64,000 nt of DNA from Neisseria sicca (GCF_003044565.1 NZ_POXG01000001.1:558001-622000), one strand, 5' to 3'; shown: positions 42,248 through 51,344, counted from the first letter of the stretch. Numbers and translations are program-made. Notes: generated by a model from the letters alone, not told the origin.

Positions 42248-42793
42248 ATGGCAAAACGCAGCGTCATCGACCAACTCCCCGAAGCTGTACGCCACGAGTT
42301 CGAACGGAAACTCGTCGAAAACGGCTTCGCCGACTATCAGGCATTATCCGAATGGTTGCAGCAACAGGGATACGAAATCAGCCGCTCCGCCGCCCATCGG
42401 TACGGCCAAAAAGTACAGCGTCGGTTTGCCGCCATCAAAAACAGCACCGAAGCGGCACGCCTGATTGCCGAAGGTGCGGCAGACGAGGGGGATACCCGCT
42501 CCGAAGCCTTGATGGCGATGTTGCAGACAGAGTTGTTTGAGGCATTGGTGCAGATTGGTGAGATGCCCGAAGACGAGTTAAACGCGCTTGACCGCTTCGG
42601 TATTATGAGCGAGGGCGCGCGCAAAATCAGCGGGCTGATTACCGCCGGTACGCGCCTGAAGGAATATCAGGCAAAAGTTAAAGCCAAAGTCGAAGCCGCC
42701 GCCGAAAACGTGGCCAAGCAGGCAAAAAAAGGCGGGCTGTCCGACGCGGCTGCCGAAGCCATCCGCAAACAGATTTTAGGTATCGCATCATGA
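42248..42793 (+). CDS. small terminase subunit-like (Mu gp27, DUF3486)
   Basis: A 181-residue protein of the DUF3486/Mu gp27 family. ATG at 42248 follows GTGGAGC. RSVIDQLPEAVRHEFERKLV then GFADYQALSEWLQQQGYEIS is the usual N-terminal HTH; the rest is helical. It recognises phage DNA for packaging. It overlaps the large terminase by 4 bp. Confidence 0.9.
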   Translation: MAKRSVIDQLPEAVRHEFERKLVENGFADYQALSEWLQQQGYEISRSAAHRYGQKVQRRFAAIKNSTEAARLIAEGAADEGDTRSEALMAMLQTELFEALVQIGEMPEDELNALDRFGIMSEGARKISGLITAGTRLKEYQAKVKAKVEAAAENVAKQAKKGGLSDAAAEAIRKQILGIAS

Positions 42794-44282
42794 CGACCAA
42801 AACCGAAGACCGAACGCCATCGGCATTGCTGCCTTACCAGCAGCGTTGGTGCGCCGATAACTCTCCCGTCAAACTCTGCGAAAAATCCCGACGCATCGGT
42901 CTGAGCTGGGGCGAGGCTGCCGATACCGCCTTACTTGCCGCCTCATCGGGCGGCATGGACGCATGGTACATAGGCTACAACAAAGACATGGCTTTGGAGT
43001 TTATCCGTGATTGTGCCAACTGGGCGAAATTCTACGGTTTGGCGGCGGAGAAATCGAAGAGACCGAGGAGGTGTTCGTCGAGGGGGACGACAAAAAATCC
43101 GTCCTCGCCTTCGTCATCCGTTTCGCGTCCGGCTGGCGCGTTACTGCCTTATCCAGTCGCCCCTCAAACCTTCGCGGTAAGCAGGGGCGCGTCATCATCG
43201 ACGAGGCGGCGTTCCACGAGCAGCTCGGCGAGCTGCTCAAAGCGGCAATGGCATTGCTGATGTGGGGCGGCCAGGTGCATATCATCTCTACGCATGACGG
43301 GGTGGACAATCCGTTCAACGAGCTGATTACCGACATTCGTGCGGGCAAAAAGCCGTACTCCATCCACCGCATTACTTTCGACGAGGCCGTTTCAGACGGC
43401 CTCTACCGCCGCATTTGCCTGCGCTTGGGCAAAGAGTGGACGGCAGACGGCGAAGCCGCGTGGTGCAAGGAAATCCGCGATTTCTACGGTGAAGATGCCA
43501 GCGAAGAGTTGGACTGCATCCCTAAAAACGGCGGCGGCAAATGGCTCAACCGAGCCTTGATTGAGAGCCGTATGAGTCCTTATACGCCGGTTATCAGATA
43601 CGACCAAAGCGATGAGTTCGGCCTCTTGCCCGAGCCGAGCCGCGCTGCCGAAGTGGCGGACTGGATAGCCGACACCCTGCAACCGCTGCTCGATGGTTTG
43701 GATAAAACCCGCACCAGCTTTGTCGGCGAAGACTTTGCCCGCAGCGGAGACCGTACCGTCATCGTCCCTTTGTTGCAGCAGACTAATTTAAGCCTTAAGT
43801 CGCCGTTCGTGTTGGAGTTGGGCAATATGCCGTTTGCCCAACAAGAGCAAATCATGAAACACCTGTTGCACGGCTTACCCAATCTGCGCGGAGCGGCATT
43901 GGACGCGCGCGGCAACGGTCAATCAATCGCCGAAGCCATGCGCGACGAATTTGGCGCGGAGGTATGCGAGTCGGTCATGCTCTCGGAAAACTGGTACCGC
44001 ACCCATACAGCTCCGTTCAAAGCCGCACTCGAAGACGGCACGTTGGACGCAATCCCCAAAGACGAAGACATCCTGACCGACCTGCGCGCCTTCGAGCTGG
44101 TCAGAGGCGTGCCGCGCATCCCCGATGTACGCACCAAAGGTCAAGACGGCAAAAAACGCCACGGAGACGCGGCGATTGCCTTTGTCCTTGCCCATTACGC
44201 CAGCCGCGAGCTGAATACCGGCCCGATACGCGTAGCCAGCCGCCGAATCCGCCGAAAAAGCGCATTAACCAAAGGTTATTAA
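42790..44282 (+). pseudogene. large terminase (Mu gp28) with a frameshift
   Basis: Two frames that together make one terminase. Frame 1 (from 42790) gives LPYQQRWCADNSPVKLCEKS, the Walker A region SRRIGLSWGEA and FIRDCANWAKFYGLAA. Frame 3 continues from about 43045 with GEIEETEEVFVEGDDKKS, Walker B GRVIIDEAAFHEQ and nuclease motifs (GEDFARSGDRT, ALDARGNGQS, KKRHGDAAIAF). A single missing base in the GC-rich GCGGCGGAG stretch near 43041-43051 explains the break. No typical slippery heptamer is seen, so this looks like a mutation (or a sequencing error). Confidence 0.88.
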
Positions 44283-44303
44283 GGTATTTAAAGAGTACAT
44301 ATC

Positions 44304-45773
44304 ATGCCCAAACCCCACCTCAAACTCAAAACCAGTCAAGGCATCATGACCTTCAAGCCGCAGGATTTATCTGCCCATCTCGCCGTTTCCCGCCCGTTTT
44401 TCAGCGGTTTTGACGGCTGGCTGCCTAATCCCGACCCCGTTTTGCGCAAAATGGGCAGGCAAATCTCCGTTTACCGCGAGCTGATGCGCGACCCCTTGGT
44501 CGGCTCGTTGGTACGCCGCCGAAAAGCCGCCGTCGCCCGCCTCGAATGGCGACTTGAGGGCGACGATACGCCTAAAAATGTCCGGGATTTTATTGATAGC
44601 TGGCTGGCTGAAACCGATGTTTACCGCCTGATTAAAGACGTTTTAAACGCCGTTTTTTACGGCTATCAACCCATCGAGCTGATTTGGCGTACCGATTCTG
44701 CATGGCTGCCTGACAAAATCATCGCCAAGCCGCAAGAGTGGTTCGCCTTCAACGACGACGGCGAGTTGCGTTACATCCAAAACGGGCTGACCGATACCGT
44801 TCCGCCGCCTTATAAGTTTCTTTGCCCAACACACGAGGCAGATTATCTCAACCCCTACGGTTTGGGCGATTTGGGCTTGGTTTTTTGGCTGGTCACCTTC
44901 AAACGCGGCGGCCTTAAATTCTGGATGCAATTCACCGAAAAGTACGGTGCGCCTTGGCTGATTGGTAAAGAGCCGCGTTCCAATACCCCGCAGGATACCG
45001 ACAAATTGCTAGACGCGCTCGAAGCTCTAATCGGCAACAGCGTCGGCACCATTCCCAATGATTCCAGCGTCGAAATCCACGAGGCAAGCGGCAAGGCATC
45101 ATCTATTGATGCCTACGACAAGCTCATACGTTATTGCCGCTCCGAAATCAGCATTGCTCTGCTCGGACAAGACCAAACTACCGAAAAAGACAGTACCCAC
45201 GCCAGCGCGACCGCTGGTTTGGAGGTAACGGACGACATCCGTGACGGCGATACCCGTATTGTTGAGGCGGCATTAAATCAGTTGATAAAGTGGGTGGTGG
45301 AGATTAATTTCGGGGAAGTATCTGAGCCGAAATTCGTGCTGTTTGAAAACGAGGAGAGCGGCACAAAAGAACGGGCCGAAAGAGATAAGATGATGGTGGA
45401 TGCCGGTGCCAAGTTCACCAACCAATACTGGCAGCGCACATACGGCCTTGAGGACGGCGACTTGGCGGACGCAGTCCAACCAACCCAAGAGGGTAGAGCT
45501 GCTGATTTTGCGGAGTTCGATTTGACGGATGCAGGTTCGGTCATCGACGGACTCGCCCCCGATACAGACATTCTGAATAAACAAGGCGAATGGCTGACTG
45601 CCGTCCTAGTGGCCGAATTAAGTCGTGGAGAAACCGCCGAAAACCTGCTCGACCGTCTGTCCGCCGCCTATCCGAATATGGACGATACCGCCTTGCAAAA
45701 CGAGTTGGCACGCCTGATTTTTCTTTCAGAATTGGTTGGAAAAGTTGAAGTAGCGCGGGAGATTAAATCGTGA
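44304..45773 (+). CDS. portal protein (Mu gp29, DUF935)
   Basis: A 489-residue portal of the DUF935 family; the dodecamer forms the DNA gate of the head. Family segments: DPLVGSLVRRRKAAVARLEW, NAVFYGYQPIELIW, TFKRGGLKFWMQFTEKYGAP, and LLGQDQTTEKDSTHASATAG. Full length. The stop overlaps the GTG start of gp30. Confidence 0.95.
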   Translation: MPKPHLKLKTSQGIMTFKPQDLSAHLAVSRPFFSGFDGWLPNPDPVLRKMGRQISVYRELMRDPLVGSLVRRRKAAVARLEWRLEGDDTPKNVRDFIDSWLAETDVYRLIKDVLNAVFYGYQPIELIWRTDSAWLPDKIIAKPQEWFAFNDDGELRYIQNGLTDTVPPPYKFLCPTHEADYLNPYGLGDLGLVFWLVTFKRGGLKFWMQFTEKYGAPWLIGKEPRSNTPQDTDKLLDALEALIGNSVGTIPNDSSVEIHEASGKASSIDAYDKLIRYCRSEISIALLGQDQTTEKDSTHASATAGLEVTDDIRDGDTRIVEAALNQLIKWVVEINFGEVSEPKFVLFENEESGTKERAERDKMMVDAGAKFTNQYWQRTYGLEDGDLADAVQPTQEGRAADFAEFDLTDAGSVIDGLAPDTDILNKQGEWLTAVLVAELSRGETAENLLDRLSAAYPNMDDTALQNELARLIFLSELVGKVEVAREIKS

Positions 45774-46672
45774 ACTCCGAAGATATTAAAGCCGTCTTCG
45801 GCATGAAGCCGGAAGCCGCCGTCGCCTATCTCAAGCAAAAAGGCATTGTCGTATCTTGGGACTGGCAGGATATGTTGGACGACGCGCACGCCACTGCCTT
45901 TACGGTGGCCAAAACCGCCAAAATGGATGTGCTCTCCGACATCTATTCCGCCGTTGTCGATGCCGCCGAACAAGGTCGTACGCTGGAAGAGTTCAGCCGC
46001 GAACTCGCCCCCGTCTTACAACGCAAAGGCTGGTGGGGCAGGCAGGAAATTAAAAATCCCGAAGGCGAAACCCAAAGCGTACAGCTCGGCAGCCCCCACC
46101 GCCTGAAAACCATCTATCTGACCAATATGCAGTCAGCCTACATGGCAGGTCGCTACGCCGAAATGATGGACTCCATTGACACACACCCTTATTGGCAGTA
46201 CGTCGCCATCAACGACAGCCGCACCCGCGATACTCACCGTATGATGCACAACCGTGTCTATGCTGCCGACGACCCTGTTTGGGATACCTTATATCCGCCA
46301 CTTGATTTCCGCTGTCGGTGCCGCGTCAAACCCCTCTCGCGCAGTGCGGGTGAGGGACGCGTCCAACCCCGCCCGACGCTCGAAACCATTACCGTCGATA
46401 TAGGTTCAAATCCCTATACCGGCGAGGAGCGTTACGCACAACGAACCGGCATCCGCATCAACAACAAATTTATCGCCCCAAACGCAGGCTTCAATGCCAA
46501 CCAAGGTAAATCCATGCTGTCCCGCATGGCGCAAATCTCCATAGACAAAGCACAGGCAACCCATCCGGACATCGCCCGTATCGCCATCAAGACCATGATG
46601 GGTAACCGAAAATTCAAAAACGCCCTAACCCCCGAATCATTGGCATGGGTGCGCGAATTACTGAGGGGCTGA
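45770..46672 (+). CDS. MuF-like head morphogenesis protein (Mu gp30)
   Basis: A 300-residue minor head protein. It starts with GTG at 45770, after GGGAGA and overlapping the portal stop. The C-terminal MuF core is AYMAGRYAEMMDSIDTHPYW, QYVAINDSRTRDTHRMMHNR and DPVWDTLYPPLDFRCRCRVK. SRSAGEGRV in the C-terminal part is encoded by a small palindromic stretch. Full length. Confidence 0.93.
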   Translation: MNSEDIKAVFGMKPEAAVAYLKQKGIVVSWDWQDMLDDAHATAFTVAKTAKMDVLSDIYSAVVDAAEQGRTLEEFSRELAPVLQRKGWWGRQEIKNPEGETQSVQLGSPHRLKTIYLTNMQSAYMAGRYAEMMDSIDTHPYWQYVAINDSRTRDTHRMMHNRVYAADDPVWDTLYPPLDFRCRCRVKPLSRSAGEGRVQPRPTLETITVDIGSNPYTGEERYAQRTGIRINNKFIAPNAGFNANQGKSMLSRMAQISIDKAQATHPDIARIAIKTMMGNRKFKNALTPESLAWVRELLRG

Positions 46673-46674
46673 CC

Positions 46675-47118
46675 ATGCTTGAGATTAAATTAGATGCAGA
46701 GAGGCTCGACCACGGTTTAAGTACACTGCTCAAAAACGCCACTGACACCCGCACCATGATGCGGGGCATCGCCACCGAGCTGCTGTCCATGACCGAAGAA
46801 AACTTCGAATCCGAAGGTTGGGGCGGACAGAGATGGAAACAAAGCCGGCGCGCCGCAGACGAGGGAGGCAAGACCCTGCAAAAAAGCGGGCAACTTGCCG
46901 CCAGCCTGACCACACAGGTCGGCAGCAACTATGCCCGCATCGGCAGCAACAAAAAATACGCCGCCATCCACCACCTCGGCGGTCAAGCAGGCCGCGGCCA
47001 CAAAACCAACCTCCCCGCGCGCCCCTATCTCCCCATCAACGGCAACAACCAACCCCAACCAGACGCCGAACGCCGAATCCTAGACATCGCCATCGCCGCC
47101 CTCAAAAAAGGACTCTGA
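46675..47118 (+). CDS. virion morphogenesis protein G (Mu gpG family)
   Basis: A 147-residue protein: RGIATELLSMTEENFESEGW, RWKQSRRAADEGGKTLQKSG and the C-terminal ARPYLPING. Mu gpG acts in head-tail joining (tail completion). ATG at 46675 follows GAGGGG. It is the last gene of the plus-strand module, whereas in Mu the next gene would be I, here located 17 kb away on the other strand. Confidence 0.9.
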   Translation: MLEIKLDAERLDHGLSTLLKNATDTRTMMRGIATELLSMTEENFESEGWGGQRWKQSRRAADEGGKTLQKSGQLAASLTTQVGSNYARIGSNKKYAAIHHLGGQAGRGHKTNLPARPYLPINGNNQPQPDAERRILDIAIAALKKGL

Positions 47119-47123
47119 CAACA

Positions 47124-47154
47124 AAAAACGGACGAGAAAAAACCGTCCGTTTTT
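47124..47154 (+). terminator. terminator after gene G
   Basis: Perfect 10-bp stem AAAAACGGAC with an 11-base loop and T run, 6 bp after the G stop. Its T run merges with the right copy of the subterminal repeat. Confidence 0.85.
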
Positions 47155-47187
47155 TGTTTCACTATTTGCAACTCTTTTTCACTTTTT
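47149..47187 (+). repeat. subterminal 39-bp repeat, right copy (MuA-like sites)
   Basis: Same as 7807-7845 with one mismatch (C for T after TATTTG), same orientation. It lies 79 bp inside the right terminus. Confidence 0.75.
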
Positions 47188-47266
47188 CCATCCCGCCTAA
47201 TCCCCCATCATCCCACTTCTTCCCATTTATCTCATCATTCCTATATATTTATCTCATTGGGTTTCA

Positions 47267-47272
47267 AAATAG
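47267..47272. repeat. right target-site duplication of the prophage (AAATAG)
   Basis: AAATAG directly follows the terminus GGTTTCA. Matches 7753-7758. Confidence 0.7.
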
Positions 47273-47335
47273 GGAGCGGTCAGATTTGTTTTGCAATCAG
47301 AAAGCCCGCTAATCAAAATAGATCAACTGCGACAG

Positions 47336-47872
47336 CTATTTGTTTTCGCCGTATTTATCATGCAGGCTTCGGTTTTCCTCTTTCAACCATTCATCCCATT
47401 CAGGGCGTAAACGGCAGAGTTCTTTATTCCAATACAGACAGTCCCAAGCCATGCTGCGCGAGGCTTCGGTATCTCGCTCAAGCATTCGGGCAACAAAAGG
47501 TTCGAGCGTTTGCGCACTTTTGAACATACCGCCGTATTCGCCGTAAGTGCGGCAGGTTTCAGGATGGAGCGTTTCCATCAGCGTTTCGATTTCGCCTTGC
47601 AACGCAAGCCATGAACCGTTTACCTCGCCCAAAGCAAGTACATCACGCAGCCAATGTTTGATGTTTTCCAAACTTTGAAAACGCGGGTCATGCCACAGCA
47701 GGCGCAAGGTAGCGAGCTGACTTTCTGCTTCCGTCTGACCTTGTGGGTTTTCATGATCAAAAAGGGAAACGAGTTCGTACAAGGCACGGTTGCGCTGTTT
47801 CTCCGGCAGCGCAAGTAAAATGTCGCAGACTTGTTCGGGAGTCTGCCAAAGAGGAAGTTTGGAGAGGGTCAT
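47336..47872 (-). CDS. hypothetical protein
   Basis: A 178-residue cytoplasmic-looking protein of unknown function. It is rich in Trp, Leu and Glu (LPLWQTPEQVCDILLALPEK, WHDPRFQSLENIKHWLRDVL). ATG at 47872 gives MTLSKLPLW; another ATG twelve codons earlier (47908) is possible. It is the first host gene right of the prophage, and it is intact: its stop codon is 69 bp inside the host side, so the insertion did not break it. Confidence 0.6.
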   Translation of the reverse strand: MTLSKLPLWQTPEQVCDILLALPEKQRNRALYELVSLFDHENPQGQTEAESQLATLRLLWHDPRFQSLENIKHWLRDVLALGEVNGSWLALQGEIETLMETLHPETCRTYGEYGGMFKSAQTLEPFVARMLERDTEASRSMAWDCLYWNKELCRLRPEWDEWLKEENRSLHDKYGENK

Positions 47873-47975
47873 GGGCTCGGAGGTCGTCTGAAAGTCAATG
47901 GACGTCAACCAGATGGTCGGTTCATATACTTTTCACGACGAAGCTGCTTTTGAATTAAAAATATGAAAATCGATG

Positions 47976-48010
47976 AAAGGTCGTCTGAAAACCGATTTCA
48001 GACGACCTTT
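47976..48010. terminator. inverted DUS terminator
   Basis: AAAGGTCGTCTGAAA and TTTCAGACGACCTTT with a short loop between the acyl-CoA dehydrogenase stop and the gene to its left. Confidence 0.8.
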
Positions 48011-48023
48011 CTGATTTAAACCA

Positions 48024-49454
48024 TCAACCGCAATATCGGCAATCCAATATATCTTTGCGGATGTCGTTCAGCAGGAAGGCTGCCGTATCTTCGTGTTCCG
48101 CCTGTACGAAGACGAAGAGTCGGGCGATGATTTTGCCGATGAAGACTTTTTGCAGGGCGCAGGCGTCGGTCAGAGTGTGTTCCTGCAGGAAGCTGCGGAT
48201 GTCTTCGGGCAAAGTGTAGTCGCGGGCAACGGCGGCAAAGCGGGCATCGGTTTGCAGGCGGGCGAGCAGGGTTTGGTTTTTGTCCAACTTAATGCCCGCT
48301 TCTTTTTCTTCGGCGGTGGCGCGGACGAACTGGTCGTAAATTTCGGCATAAAGCATATCGTTCGGACCTTCAAAAATCGTGAAGGGACGGATGTCGATAG
48401 CGATATTGCTGGCGGTGTGTCCGCGTTCAAAACCCTTCGCGCCCAAGAGTTTTTGCAACATTTGCGCGGCGGCGTATGTGTATTCCGTGGCGAGGGTTTT
48501 GATGATGTTTGCCTCCATCAATTGATGGGCGACGGGGGCAACGGGCGAAACGTAATGGCAGACGTAGCGGTAAAGAATCTCGGAAACCTGATGGCGGCGT
48601 TGGATTTCGCGGCGTTCGTAATCGACGAATTTGATGTCGTTGCGGACGTATTGGTTCAAGTTTTCAAGGATGTATTCCATGATGCCGTGCGTCATGCCGA
48701 TCAGTTGCAGGCGGCTGCGGATAAAGATGTTTTGGAACGCGCGCAAACCGGCAGCGTCGCTCTGAGAGAGTTTCATGACGGCGGCGGCGGGCATTTCGGC
48801 GTCAATGCGGTTGACGGCATAACGGACGGCGCGCAAGCCTTCGGATGTGAGGGCTTCGTAGCGGATGTATTGTTTGGGAACGAGCAGCAGGTTGATGACT
48901 TTGGAGAGTTTGCCGTTTTTACGTTCTTTGGCGGCAACGAGGAGGAAGTCGCTTTGAGAGTTGCCCTGCCAGTATTTCGCGGCGTTGACGTAAATGGTTT
49001 GATCGTCGATATATTCGTAGTAGGACTGCATTTCGCGGGCAATCGCCGCGCCGGAGGTTTCGGGTTCGGTAATGCCCAAACCGCCGCCCTCGCCTTTAAA
49101 AATCATGTCCAAGCCTTGCGCGATTTGCGCTTCATCGCCGAATTCTTGCAAAGGCTGCAACACCAGCGCGCCTTCGATGCCGGTACGCAGGGTAACGGGT
49201 ACGCCGTAATGCCCCGCAATCCGCAGGACTTCTTGGATTTCAAACTGGCTGCCCTTGCGGCCGCCGTGTTTTTTGTCGAGGAAGGGCAACAGCAAACCCG
49301 CCTGCTTCAAGGCAAGCCATTTGTCTTCGGGCAGGTATTGCATGAGGTTGAGGTCGTCTGAAAAAATACGGCGGAATGCGGATTCGATGTGCTTTAAAAA
49401 AGCAGCCGTGTCCATAGTTGACGGCTGCGCGCTTGATTCGGTGTGTGTCATCAT
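48024..49454 (-). CDS. acyl-CoA dehydrogenase family protein
   Basis: A 476-residue FAD-dependent dehydrogenase. Family signs: LGITEPETSGAAIAREMQSY (the substrate-binding GITEPxxGSD-like motif), AAKYWQGNSQSDFLLVAAKE, and C-terminal LLGAKGFERGHTASNIAIDI then RPFTIFEGPNDMLYAEI, the FAD/adenine-binding IFEGPNDM motif. It oxidises an acyl-CoA thioester; the chain length cannot be read. It is longer than usual (about 380) by a C-terminal helical extension. ATGATG start at 49454. Confidence 0.88.
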   Translation of the reverse strand: MMTHTESSAQPSTMDTAAFLKHIESAFRRIFSDDLNLMQYLPEDKWLALKQAGLLLPFLDKKHGGRKGSQFEIQEVLRIAGHYGVPVTLRTGIEGALVLQPLQEFGDEAQIAQGLDMIFKGEGGGLGITEPETSGAAIAREMQSYYEYIDDQTIYVNAAKYWQGNSQSDFLLVAAKERKNGKLSKVINLLLVPKQYIRYEALTSEGLRAVRYAVNRIDAEMPAAAVMKLSQSDAAGLRAFQNIFIRSRLQLIGMTHGIMEYILENLNQYVRNDIKFVDYERREIQRRHQVSEILYRYVCHYVSPVAPVAHQLMEANIIKTLATEYTYAAAQMLQKLLGAKGFERGHTASNIAIDIRPFTIFEGPNDMLYAEIYDQFVRATAEEKEAGIKLDKNQTLLARLQTDARFAAVARDYTLPEDIRSFLQEHTLTDACALQKVFIGKIIARLFVFVQAEHEDTAAFLLNDIRKDILDCRYCG

Positions 49455-49647
49455 GATTCTCGGTTAATCGGCAGTTATTAGAGTTTAGAGCTAAATTTCT
49501 AGAATTTCGATTTATACCACAAACCCGCATAAGCGACAATTGTTATCAGGTATGAACGGAATTTCAGCCTGAAAACTACCCATTTGCGCCGCCCCCGATA
49601 AACCGATACGGTGCTACCATAACGCAAAACACTACCGGAACACTGCC

Positions 49648-50340
49648 ATGTATTCACAACACAGCGAACGCCATTTCAGCAACCGCAACAACTGGCTGCG
49701 CGCGAGCGTATTGGGCGCGAACGACGGACTGATTTCCACCGCCTCGCTGCTGACGGGTGTCGCAGCCGCCGCACCCGATTTTCAAACCCTGCTGCTGACA
49801 GGCGTTTCCGCCCTAATCGGCGGCGCGGTCTCGATGGCGGCGGGGGAATACGTTTCCGTATCCAGCCAGTCGGACACGGAAAAAGCCGATTTGCACAAAG
49901 AACGCTACGAATTGGAAGCCAATCCCGATGCCGAGCTGGAGGAACTGACCGAAATCTACCGCCGCCGCGGTTTGTCCGACGCGCTTGCCGCCGAAGTTGC
50001 ACAGGCATTGATGGAACACGACGCGCTCTCCGCCCATGCCCTCGACGAAATCGGCATCACCGAAACTTCCGCTGCCAAGCCCATGCAGGCCGCGCTTGCC
50101 TCCGCCGGTTCGTTCTGCGCCGGCGCCATACTGCCGCTGCTGGTCGCGCTGACCACCTCCACCGCCCTTATCCCTACGCTGGCGGTAACCACTTTGTGCG
50201 GACTCGCCGCGCTAGGTTACACCTCCGCCAAACTCGGCGGCGCACCCGTCGTCCCCGCCGTCTTACGCGTGTGCCTGTGGGGCGTGGCGGCATTGGCAGT
50301 GACCGGCTTTATCGGCAAACTCGCGGGCGTAGCTGTTTGA
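49648..50340 (+). CDS. VIT1/CCC1 family metal transporter
   Basis: A 230-residue membrane protein of the VIT1/CCC1 family, which moves Fe2+ or Mn2+. LRASVLGANDGLISTASLLT is the family hallmark, followed by AGEYVSVSSQSDTEKAD, an acidic cytoplasmic domain (residues 80-145), and three C-terminal helices. Full length. It ends in a DUS-pair terminator; no clear metal box is seen in the promoter. Confidence 0.92.
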   Translation: MYSQHSERHFSNRNNWLRASVLGANDGLISTASLLTGVAAAAPDFQTLLLTGVSALIGGAVSMAAGEYVSVSSQSDTEKADLHKERYELEANPDAELEELTEIYRRRGLSDALAAEVAQALMEHDALSAHALDEIGITETSAAKPMQAALASAGSFCAGAILPLLVALTTSTALIPTLAVTTLCGLAALGYTSAKLGGAPVVPAVLRVCLWGVAALAVTGFIGKLAGVAV

Positions 50341-50342
50341 AC

Positions 50343-50399
50343 GAGGTCGTCTGAAAACTTTCGGTAAACCCGCCGGACTGGTTTTCAGACGACCTTTTT
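50343..50399 (+). terminator. DUS-pair terminator after the VIT1 gene
   Basis: GGTCGTCTGAAAAC and GTTTTCAGACGACC separated by a GC-rich loop and followed by a T run. Confidence 0.8.
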
Positions 50400-50446
50400 T
50401 GACAATAAGCGGTTCTCTATATGTTTTTATAGAAAACGGCTGATAA

Positions 50447-50488
50447 AAAAATCCTCTAAATTCTGTCGAAAAAATTTAGAGGATTTTT
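50447..50488 (-). terminator. terminator of the 50529-51047 gene
   Basis: A 16-bp perfect stem AAAAATCCTCTAAATT with a 10-base loop and T runs on both strands, 41 bp past the stop. Confidence 0.82.
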
Positions 50489-50528
50489 GATTTTAAAGAT
50501 GGCGTTTTACAAAATTCGCCTACACTGT

Positions 50529-51047
50529 TTATTCGTCTTCGAATTTTTCCAAAAACTCATCGCTCACTTCATTGAACTTGTCGATACTGTCCAAGATTTT
50601 CTCGTTGTTCTCGTCTAATTGCTCTTCATCTTCCTCAGTCCCGTGTTTACCGGAAGCACGGATTTGAATCAACTTAACATAACCGTCTTCCATCAAGTTG
50701 ATATACATACGCAGATGGCGTTTCAAATCATTCAACAGGGATGCATCGCCTTTGTATGCGCCCAATTTATCGGCTTGCGCGATGTAATTGGGAATCGCTG
50801 CTATCCACTGCACGCGGACTTTTTCCGCTTGGGCGTAATCGCGTCTGTCCATTGCCTTGTTCATGTCTTCCATGTGGTAAGTCATAAAATTGGCAATACA
50901 CATCAGCTCATTGTTGTACTCTACTGCGTTATCGTAGCTGCCTTTGGCGTAATACACGCCCTCTTCCTCGTTCCAGCCGCCGCGTTTGGGCGAAGACGAT
51001 GCGCCGCCGGTAGCGCCAAACAGTTTTTTAATGAATTCTAAAATCAT
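50529..51047 (-). CDS. hypothetical helical protein
   Basis: A 172-residue protein. ATG at 51047 gives MILEFIKKLFGATGGASSSP; the longer frame starts 11 codons earlier. The body is helical and acidic at the C-terminus (EEDEEQLDENNEKILDSIDK, FNEVSDEFLEKFEDE). No signal peptide or membrane span except the amphipathic N-terminus. Not recognised. Confidence 0.65.
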   Translation of the reverse strand: MILEFIKKLFGATGGASSSPKRGGWNEEEGVYYAKGSYDNAVEYNNELMCIANFMTYHMEDMNKAMDRRDYAQAEKVRVQWIAAIPNYIAQADKLGAYKGDASLLNDLKRHLRMYINLMEDGYVKLIQIRASGKHGTEEDEEQLDENNEKILDSIDKFNEVSDEFLEKFEDE

Positions 51048-51344
51048 AATTTTGCTGCCTTTCTCATAAGTAAAGTACACAGACGGGGAAAAGTATAACG
51101 CAAATCTGAAATGCCTGTTGCCTACACTTTGTGTTGCAACACACCCTTCCCCTCCATTTCAGACGACCTCATTCCCCAAATGGGAACGTTTTATACCTTA
51201 TCACAAACACCCGTAGGTCGTCTGAAAAAGCAGTCGCTGTCGTTAGCCGCTTGTATCCGCTAGAATGGTCTTCTGCCGCCAAAGGTCGTCTGAAAACATC
51301 CCGACAAACCAGCCCTTCTTCGGCAGACACATGGAGTTGAACCA

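Larger units (their letters stand above)
7759..47266. mobile_element. Mu-like transposable prophage, about 39.5 kb
   Basis: The ends are defined by TGAAGCC at the left and GGTTTCA at the right (inverted TGAAGCC/TGAAACC), with direct AAATAG flanks. The left end, which follows the fibre and com-dam genes as the Mu right end does, reads TGAAGCCGCCCGCGAAAA, close to the Mu right-end sequence recalled as TGAAGCGGCGCACGAAAA. Inside are transposase A, ATPase B, Ner-like and S24 repressors, GemA, Mor, Mu-type head genes (27, 28, 29, 30, G, I/Z, T, 35, 36, 37) and a P2-type tail. The transposase has an amber codon and the terminase a frameshift, so it is probably not a fully active phage. Confidence 0.93.

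Noticed and set aside
43011..44282. Independent gene starting MCQLGEILRF
   Set aside because: The first residues are an out-of-frame reading of the terminase N-terminal part; the true product begins at 42790 and is frameshifted.
7807..47187. att sites of an integrase-type phage
   Set aside because: The 39-bp direct repeats lie inside better-defined Mu-type ends with a 6-bp duplication; no integrase gene is present, whereas Mu A and B are.
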